A stretch of 12,031 bases of DNA from Marinilabiliales bacterium. Lineage in GTDB: Bacteria; Bacteroidota; Bacteroidia; Bacteroidales; UBA12077. The position numbers and the translations under genes are program-made. Location of the stretch: contig PKTC01000461.1 of NCBI GenBank assembly GCA_002869305.1, forward strand, positions 1 through 12,031. Reading direction: 5' to 3'. Positions 6,305 through 12,031 of the stretch are shown here, piece after piece; positions within the stretch are counted from its first letter, which is position 1; each line of letters opens with the position of its first letter. The notes under the pieces are model-generated. The model saw nothing but the letters and a program-made list of their open reading frames with translations, did not search any database and had not been told where the DNA came from.

Positions 6305-7672
6305 CTACTCATTAATTAATTGTAAAGCAATTTGCTTTGCTTGTTTTACTCGATCTGCCATACCAATTCCATCTCTGATATTTCCGGCTAGAATTAATCC
6401 CTCATATTGTTGTTGCAAGCTTTCGATGGTATTGAAACGTTCACCTGAAGATAATTCATACTGAGGAATTGCGCTGTGATAACGGAATATTTTAATTAAA
6501 TCAGGTTCCTTTTCTGTTTTTAAGGTTTCTGATATCTCAGATAAAGCAATTTTTTTAATTTCCTGATCTGATTTTTCAATAATATCGGGACGTTTCATTC
6601 CACCCATAAAAATAGATAAGATTGCAGCGTCCAGAGGTGCTCTTCCCTCGAAAAGCGTACCTGGGAATAGTATACCCAAACTATTTCGCTTTTCTTTAGA
6701 CGGAATTAGGCCCCCAAATGCATTTAATTCTATTCCATTCCATTTCTTATAACAGACAACCGCCTGCACCACTTTTGCATAATTAAGTTCACTAATCTTA
6801 TTTCTTTCTTCTTCTGAAATAAATGGTAATATGGATGATAGATTATGGGAATCGATAGTTGTTATAACTTTGTTTGCCGAAAATTCTAAAGGATCGTTTT
6901 TGGAGCTTAAGTTTACTTTAAAACCTTCACTTTTAGGACTTACCTGAATATCAGAACAATTAAACAAAAAATTCTCTGCTCCTATTTCGTCTACTAATAT
7001 CTGGATAAGGTTTTTTAAACCACCTTTCACGGAAAATACTTCCCTGCTAACTCGTTTTTCAATGTCTGATTTAGGTTCTTTTTTCTTTTTAATAGCACCT
7101 TTGATAAAACTGCCATAATTTTGTTCCAAATTGTATAGCTTAGGTAAAGCATACCTTGTAACTAAACGAGAAGGGTCCCCAGCGTAAATTCCAGATATAA
7201 AAGGGTCCACGGCATAGTTCAAATAGCTTTTACCCATGCGTCTTAACACCAACTGATCAACCGTTTCGTCAGGATTGGAACCCGGTTTTCGGAATGGCTC
7301 AGCTAAAATTCTGAATTTGTCTTTTAAGCTAAATAAAGGTGTAAAAACAGCTGAAAGCAACCCTGAAGGCAATGCATGCCATTTCCCGTTTTTCCAGATC
7401 CACCGTTTATTTGCCTTTGGATTTGCGGTTTCGGGTTGTATTTTTTCTTTTAAATCGTCGAATAGTTCAACCAGTTCCGGTGATCCAATAATACCTGTAT
7501 TGGGTCCAGTCTCAAAGGTAAACCCATCTTCATGAAGTGTATTAATGACTCCACCAGCCTGTTCATCTTTTTCAAGTACTAAAACATCTTTACCAGCTTT
7601 TCTTAAATAATAAGCTATTGTAAGACCTGTAAGTCCAGCTCCAACAATTATTATATCGTGATCTAATTTCAT
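6305..7672 (-). CDS. hemG: Protoporphyrinogen oxidase, FAD-dependent (HemG/HemY type)
   Basis: The enzyme oxidises protoporphyrinogen IX to protoporphyrin IX, the step between HemN and HemH. The 455-aa protein starts with a Rossmann FAD site: IIVGAGLTGL at 8-17, E34 binding the ribose, then AGG at 39-41 and ETGPNT at 54-59. DPFISGIYAGDP near the middle is typical of the HemY/PPOX family. The C-terminus has the second FAD signature, GLILAGN followed by RDGIGMADR at about 425-442. This is the PPOX-like flavoprotein, not the short flavodoxin-like HemG of E. coli, although the symbol hemG is used for it in Bacteroidota. Its classical relatives use oxygen, while its neighbour HemN is the oxygen-independent enzyme. 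A coproporphyrinogen oxidase (CgoX/HemY of Gram-positives) is homologous, but the presence of HemN argues for protoporphyrinogen as substrate. It starts 1 nt after the hemN stop. Confidence 0.93.
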   Translation of the reverse strand: MKLDHDIIIVGAGLTGLTIAYYLRKAGKDVLVLEKDEQAGGVINTLHEDGFTFETGPNTGIIGSPELVELFDDLKEKIQPETANPKANKRWIWKNGKWHALPSGLLSAVFTPLFSLKDKFRILAEPFRKPGSNPDETVDQLVLRRMGKSYLNYAVDPFISGIYAGDPSRLVTRYALPKLYNLEQNYGSFIKGAIKKKKEPKSDIEKRVSREVFSVKGGLKNLIQILVDEIGAENFLFNCSDIQVSPKSEGFKVNLSSKNDPLEFSANKVITTIDSHNLSSILPFISEEERNKISELNYAKVVQAVVCYKKWNGIELNAFGGLIPSKEKRNSLGILFPGTLFEGRAPLDAAILSIFMGGMKRPDIIEKSDQEIKKIALSEISETLKTEKEPDLIKIFRYHSAIPQYELSSGERFNTIESLQQQYEGLILAGNIRDGIGMADRVKQAKQIALQLINE

Positions 7673-7673
7673 T

Positions 7674-9053
7674 TTAAACCGTTTTTGAATATTTATTCAG
7701 TTGTTGTTTGTACTCAGGATCAAGACTTGCAGCAATATTCCGAACAAATAAAGATCCCAAATCAGTTACAATCATTTCAGAATTTGAAAATGTCATAAGC
7801 TTATCTCTAATAAAATCTTTTAACTTCTCCTCCTGAAAACCAGTAATATCTTTTAACTCATTGATTCCAATATTAAATTTATGTGCCAAATCCTCAAGAT
7901 TTAATTTTTGATTACACATTAGTTCAGTAATAGCGTCGCGAACAACCACTTGTTCATGATTATGGATTAAACCTTTCTCCACCGGTAAAGTATCATTATT
8001 TATCATTTCGATGTATTGATCCAGCTCTTTTACATTCTGGATATATGCTTTCTCTAACTGACTTATGGAAGAAACTCCAAATGCATACACCTGACCAGTT
8101 GTTCTTCTGGTACAATATCCCTGAAAATTACGATGTAAGCTGTGTTGATTTAAAGCCAGGTTTAGTTCATCCTCAGCTAAAACATAATGATCCAATCCAA
8201 TAGGAATGTATCCAGATTTTAATAATAATTCTCGAGCCTCAAGAAACATTTCCATTTTTAATTCTGACGAAGGTAATCCTCTTTTCTCGAGAATTTGTTG
8301 ATGTTTCTTCATCCATGGAACATGAGCGTAGGAGAAGGTAACCAGTCGATCTGGTTTAATTTTTATGGCTTCACTTATCGTATTTAAAAAACTTTCCGTA
8401 TTCTGTCCTGGTAAACCATAAATAAAATCAAGATTCACTGCTATTTCGGAATTCTTCGACTTTATGTACGAAACCAAATCGTGGACTGGTAAAACCGAAG
8501 GTTCCCTATTAACTGACTTTAAAACATCTAAATTAAAATCCTGCACACCCAAACTGAAGCGATTAAATTTTGCTTCTAACAGTTGATCAATATATGTATA
8601 ATTCAGATAAGCAGGATTGCATTCTATTGCAATTTCTGGATTCTCTATCAATTCTAATTCGCTAAAAATTAGACTGTTAATTTCTTTGAGATAATTTACA
8701 TCAATCGCATTAGGAGTTCCACCACCATAATGGATCTGAGAAATTTTCCTTTCTTTATTAATTGACTTTACAATAAAACTGATCTCTTTTTTTAGCGCTT
8801 GTATGTATTCTTTGATTAATTGCTCACTTTTCATCGTACAAGCATTACAACCGCAATAAAAACAAATCTTCTTGCAAAATGGTATATGAATGTAAATAGC
8901 AACATGACTTGGTTGCTGATCATTAGAATCCTTCACTAAGGAAATATAATCCTTTTCAGAAAATCCATCCTTAAAATGATTAGCAGGAGGATAGCTGGTA
9001 TATCGAGGTACAGGAATATTATACTTATCTATTATTTTATTTTCAATTTTCAT
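7674..9053 (-). CDS. hemN: Oxygen-independent coproporphyrinogen III oxidase (radical SAM)
   Basis: HemN decarboxylates two propionate side chains of coproporphyrinogen III to give protoporphyrinogen IX, using a 4Fe-4S cluster and S-adenosylmethionine in the cytoplasm. The 459-aa length matches true HemN. PRYTSYPPA at 16-24 is the HemN N-terminal signature. The cluster motif is C60-x3-C64-x2-C67 with the extra C69 found in genuine HemN, and Y54 is six residues before C60. GGGTPN follows at about 110-115 for SAM binding. FQGYCTRRTTGQ and FGVSSIS in the C-terminal half are typical of bona fide HemN and distinguish it from HemW, which lacks this region. It overlaps the end of the MFS gene by 11 nt and is followed 1 nt later by hemG, so the pathway order HemN, HemG, HemH is also the gene order. 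Confidence 0.96.
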   Translation of the reverse strand: MKIENKIIDKYNIPVPRYTSYPPANHFKDGFSEKDYISLVKDSNDQQPSHVAIYIHIPFCKKICFYCGCNACTMKSEQLIKEYIQALKKEISFIVKSINKERKISQIHYGGGTPNAIDVNYLKEINSLIFSELELIENPEIAIECNPAYLNYTYIDQLLEAKFNRFSLGVQDFNLDVLKSVNREPSVLPVHDLVSYIKSKNSEIAVNLDFIYGLPGQNTESFLNTISEAIKIKPDRLVTFSYAHVPWMKKHQQILEKRGLPSSELKMEMFLEARELLLKSGYIPIGLDHYVLAEDELNLALNQHSLHRNFQGYCTRRTTGQVYAFGVSSISQLEKAYIQNVKELDQYIEMINNDTLPVEKGLIHNHEQVVVRDAITELMCNQKLNLEDLAHKFNIGINELKDITGFQEEKLKDFIRDKLMTFSNSEMIVTDLGSLFVRNIAASLDPEYKQQLNKYSKTV

Positions 9054-10254
9054 TCTTCTTAAATTTTATTGGGTAATTATATAGTATTGCAAAGAATGCT
9101 AATAATCCCATAATGAATTCAACATGGTAAAGTCCGAGGTATCCTAATTTATCACCAATTTTACCGCTTAAAATTGCAACAATAATACCACTTAAATGAG
9201 TAATTACAATTTGTACTGTAAAATCAGTCCCTTCTCTTCCTTTTCTAACAATATCCATTGAGGTTGTATATATTATTACTGTTGATAGGCCATAAGACCC
9301 CCACAACAAACAGATTCCGATGTATATTTCATACAACAAGGGCGAATGGTTTGCCAGGTAAATGAAAAAAGCACCAGCACATAAATTAATTACAGCAAAC
9401 AAATAAATGGATACTTTTCTACCTAAGTGTTTAATAATAAACCCTGCCAATAATGCAGATGATGCAGCAACTGAGGTTCCTACAATTCCAGACATAAATC
9501 CAATTTGTTTCACATTATAGCCTAAATCGACTAAATATGGCTTCAGCATTGCTAGAATACCTATTATGCCTCCATAGTAAAAAATAAGCAAAAGAATTCT
9601 CTTTCGGCAAGATTTGTCCTTAAAAAACAAGAAGATATCTCGAATTTTAACCCTTGGTTTATTGAACGTACTCGGATTTAGTCTTTTTCTATATAAGGTT
9701 AAGGGAATGATCGCAAATCCAACAAATGTAGCCAGTAAAATAAGAAGGTTCTGCCATCCAAAGTAATAATATGCTAATAATAACACTCCAGTACCTAATA
9801 AACTACCTATAAAACTGCCTGCAGATTGCATGCTATTACCTAAACTTCTTTCTTCAGGTTTTAGGATAAGAATAGCAAAAATATCTGTTGCAATATCCTG
9901 GGTTGCCGAAGCGATAAAGGCAATAACCATTAGCACAATGATGGCCGTAAAATCAGTTTGTAGGTTAAAAAAGCCAATACAAATGATTACGGCAGCATAG
10001 AATATCTCCGATAGAACAATCCATCGTCTGATTTGCTTTCCTGTATTTGTAAAATTATCAACAAATGGAGCCCAGAGAAACTTTAATATCCACGGTAACT
10101 TAACCAATTGTAATAATCCAATGGATTCTAACGAATATTGTTCCTGTCTCATTATAACAGGAACAACAGTCGAGAAAAAACTCATCGGAACCGATTGAGC
10201 TATATATAGACTAAATAATACTGGGAATTTTTGCCAGTTTTCTACTTTCTTCAA
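9043..10254 (-). CDS. AmpG/RhtX-like MFS transporter, substrate unknown
   Basis: This 403-aa inner-membrane permease has about 12 helices. LPWILKFLWAPFVD at 53-66 and ATQDIATDIFA at 117-127 are signatures of the AmpG-like branch of the major facilitator superfamily, which contains muropeptide importers and the single-protein siderophore importers RhtX, FptX and YbtX. GREGTDFTVQ near 339-348 matches the same branch. The gene follows a TonB receptor by 11 nt and overlaps hemN by 11 nt, so a role in importing the receptor's ligand (a siderophore, metal complex, heme or porphyrin) is more likely than muropeptide recycling; this is inference. The start is TTG at 10254: the first internal ATG (Met24) would remove part of helix 1 and no ATG lies upstream before the receptor stop. 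Confidence 0.82.
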   Translation of the reverse strand: MKKVENWQKFPVLFSLYIAQSVPMSFFSTVVPVIMRQEQYSLESIGLLQLVKLPWILKFLWAPFVDNFTNTGKQIRRWIVLSEIFYAAVIICIGFFNLQTDFTAIIVLMVIAFIASATQDIATDIFAILILKPEERSLGNSMQSAGSFIGSLLGTGVLLLAYYYFGWQNLLILLATFVGFAIIPLTLYRKRLNPSTFNKPRVKIRDIFLFFKDKSCRKRILLLIFYYGGIIGILAMLKPYLVDLGYNVKQIGFMSGIVGTSVAASSALLAGFIIKHLGRKVSIYLFAVINLCAGAFFIYLANHSPLLYEIYIGICLLWGSYGLSTVIIYTTSMDIVRKGREGTDFTVQIVITHLSGIIVAILSGKIGDKLGYLGLYHVEFIMGLLAFFAILYNYPIKFKKNEN

Positions 10255-10265
10255 ATTGATTTTAA

Positions 10266-12031
10266 TTAAAAGTTGATTTTAAAATCGAGCCCAAAGTTAA
10301 CAGGTCTTCCCGTTTGAACAAATTTGTTATTATAAACCGTAAAGAAAAATGTATGATAATCCTGATTAGTAAGGTTTCTACCCCACAAATCTATTTCAAA
10401 ATTATTCTTCACAAAGGATATCTTAGCATTAAGAGTATTGTAGAAATCTTGATCAACCGTATTTTCTTCGTTCCAGTATAATTTGCCTAATCCCTTATAT
10501 AATAAATGGACCTTAATATTATCTAATAAGTTAAAATTCTTCAGGTAATACGTTTTACTAAGTTGCGCAGCTATCGTATTTCTTGGGATATATGGAAGGA
10601 AGTTATTATTATAATTTATAGTTTCATTTTCCTCATACTTCACAAACGTAGCATGGGTATAACCATAACTTACAGATAAATTATATCCCTTAACAGGAGA
10701 TGCCTGTAAAGATAATTCTGCTCCCTTACTTACCGTTTCACCTGCATTAGTTAATCTCGAACCATAACCACTTGGGTTAGTTTGATAAATCTGTTGATTA
10801 TCCCAGTCGATATAAAATATAGCTGCATTAGCATATATCATTTTGTTAAATAATGCTGTTTTTATTCCAAGCTCATAATTCCAGCTATATTCTGGGTCGA
10901 ATGTTCGATCCTTTGGTCTGTCATCATCAAAAGTTGAGTTAAAACCTCCAGTTTTATAACCTTTTGCAACAGTAGCGTAAATGCTAGTATTATTTATTGC
11001 GTATTTTAAGGCAATTTTAGGTAGTAACACAAATGATTCTAAAGTACCTGTTGTATCATCAATATTGGTTAAGTTTCCTCCTATTGATCTATCATAAATA
11101 TAGTCTTCGGTATCGTTTTCATAATCAACTCTAAGTCCTGCAGTTACTGACAGATGATCAATAAGAAAATCATTAAATGTCGATTGATGAAAAATTGCTC
11201 CGCCATAAATGGTATGATCATAAGATTTTAGAACCTTCATATTGGCAGAATAAATATCAACATCCACTTTCTTATCGAATTTCTGCATAAAACCATACGC
11301 TCCAAAAAGCCATTTATACTTTTTTTCGTTGTTTGATCTCACTATTAATTCTTGTGATAGCATATTCTGAATTTGATCTTGTTGTGCAAACAGGGTTGAA
11401 TCTGCAGTAAAGTCTTGATCAATGTTTTGAATATCGTCTAGTAACTGATATGAGGTTGTAGAAACTAAACTGTAATTCGATCCGGAGTAATCAAAAACTA
11501 TTGCATCAGAAAACATTTCCCTGTCGTAATTACTATGCTGATTATAATCAATTGGAAGGCTCTTTCCCTGAAGGCTATCATACCTTGCATATGGATACCC
11601 TCCTTGTTTGCTCGACTCAAATGAAGCTATATTCTTAATGGTTAATTTTGATGATAATTTAAATATTAACTTATTTCTTAATCCTAATGAATTCAAGTCG
11701 TCTGCATAATTATCAAGAAAATCATTAAAATAGTAACCACCATTATTTACGTAATTTACAGAAAAAGAGTAACCTACTTTATTGTTAATGGCATTATAAT
11801 GATTTGCATTTACTCTATAGGCATCATAAGTTCCTGCAGACATTTGTACATTTGTTCCTTGAAAATTGAAGGGAGACCTTGTTTCAATATTTAAAATACC
11901 TCCCATGGTATTTCTACCATATAAAGTTCCTTGAGGTCCTCGAAGTACTTCTAAGCGATTAATCTCAAAGAATTCAAAATTAAAAGCGGCCTTTTCAAAA
12001 TAGGGCACTCCATCTACGTATAATCCAACTG
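10266..12031 (-). CDS. TonB-dependent outer-membrane receptor (5' end missing)
   Basis: The frame stays open to the right edge, so the gene begins outside the window; about 587 codons plus the stop are visible. The first visible residues are VGLYVDGVPYFEK, part of the plug domain, then LEVLRGPQGTLYGRN and TMGGILNIET, the hallmark plug end of TonB receptors. An apparent start at 12008 is an internal GTG and should be ignored. The barrel runs to the C-terminus and ends NFGLDFKINF with the terminal Phe used for outer-membrane insertion. By analogy with full-length receptors, the signal peptide, any carboxypeptidase-like domain and the first part of the plug are missing. The RGPQGTLYGRNTMGG style is common in siderophore-type receptors such as FyuA. 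I see no YRAP/NPNL heme box like that of the receptor at 1518-3773. It is followed by the MFS gene after 11 nt, suggesting a two-membrane import pair. Confidence 0.9.
   Translation of the reverse strand, partial: VGLYVDGVPYFEKAAFNFEFFEINRLEVLRGPQGTLYGRNTMGGILNIETRSPFNFQGTNVQMSAGTYDAYRVNANHYNAINNKVGYSFSVNYVNNGGYYFNDFLDNYADDLNSLGLRNKLIFKLSSKLTIKNIASFESSKQGGYPYARYDSLQGKSLPIDYNQHSNYDREMFSDAIVFDYSGSNYSLVSTTSYQLLDDIQNIDQDFTADSTLFAQQDQIQNMLSQELIVRSNNEKKYKWLFGAYGFMQKFDKKVDVDIYSANMKVLKSYDHTIYGGAIFHQSTFNDFLIDHLSVTAGLRVDYENDTEDYIYDRSIGGNLTNIDDTTGTLESFVLLPKIALKYAINNTSIYATVAKGYKTGGFNSTFDDDRPKDRTFDPEYSWNYELGIKTALFNKMIYANAAIFYIDWDNQQIYQTNPSGYGSRLTNAGETVSKGAELSLQASPVKGYNLSVSYGYTHATFVKYEENETINYNNNFLPYIPRNTIAAQLSKTYYLKNFNLLDNIKVHLLYKGLGKLYWNEENTVDQDFYNTLNAKISFVKNNFEIDLWGRNLTNQDYHTFFFTVYNNKFVQTGRPVNFGLDFKINF

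Noticed and set aside
1026..7535. Short plus-strand and alternate-frame open reading frames (1026-1238, 3178-3408, 5049-5309, 7275-7535; minus 5218-5427)
   Set aside because: All lie inside well-supported genes, have no recognisable domains and no plausible own starts, so they are shadows of the coding frames.
7674..9053. HemW (heme chaperone) as identity of the radical SAM protein
   Set aside because: It has the HemN-specific PRYTSYP N-terminus, the fourth cysteine C69 and the C-terminal FQGY...GVSSIS region, and it sits next to hemG and hemH.
12006..12008. GTG as start of the receptor at the right edge
   Set aside because: The frame continues upstream to the window edge with VGLYVDG, which is typical plug sequence, so the GTG encodes an internal valine.

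Overview
The window looks like part of the chromosome of a Bacteroidota bacterium, perhaps a marine or gut-type Bacteroidales/Marinilabiliales anaerobe (the order is a guess). The reasons are AT-rich DNA, gene starts without clear Shine-Dalgarno sequences, a TonB-dependent receptor with an N-terminal carboxypeptidase-regulatory-like domain, and HmuY-type lipoproteins with acidic residues right after the lipid-bearing cysteine. Every gene I can support is on the minus strand, so transcription runs from the right edge (12031) to the left edge (1). I see no RNA genes, insertion sequences, CRISPR arrays or phage genes.

Block 1 (12031 to 5036) is a tightly packed six-gene operon. In transcription order it holds a TonB-dependent receptor (5' end outside the window), an AmpG/RhtX-like MFS transporter, hemN (oxygen-independent coproporphyrinogen III oxidase), a hemG/hemY-type FAD protoporphyrinogen oxidase, a small unknown membrane protein and hemH (ferrochelatase). 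Junctions range from an 11-nt gap to a 17-nt overlap. The three enzymes are exactly the last three steps of the protoporphyrin-dependent heme pathway, and no earlier-step gene is present here.

A 198-nt gap (4838 to 5035) follows. It holds a perfect 11-bp inverted repeat just after hemH, then a 9-bp tandem direct repeat and a related inverted motif upstream of the next gene.

Block 2 (4837 to 120) is a heme-capture operon: a HmuY-like lipoprotein, a HmuR-like heme TonB receptor, a second HmuY-like lipoprotein of exactly the same length (329 aa), and a four-helix membrane protein resembling the HsmA heme-sensing membrane protein family. A strong hairpin separates the first lipoprotein from the receptor.

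Inferred physiology: block 2 captures heme at the cell surface and moves it across the outer membrane, with the HsmA-like protein possibly binding or buffering heme in the inner membrane. Block 1 may import a porphyrin, siderophore or other metal complex and finishes heme from coproporphyrinogen III. Together they look like a combined heme acquisition and heme completion locus. The most interesting open question is whether the receptor and MFS pair of block 1 supplies tetrapyrrole precursors to HemN, HemG and HemH.
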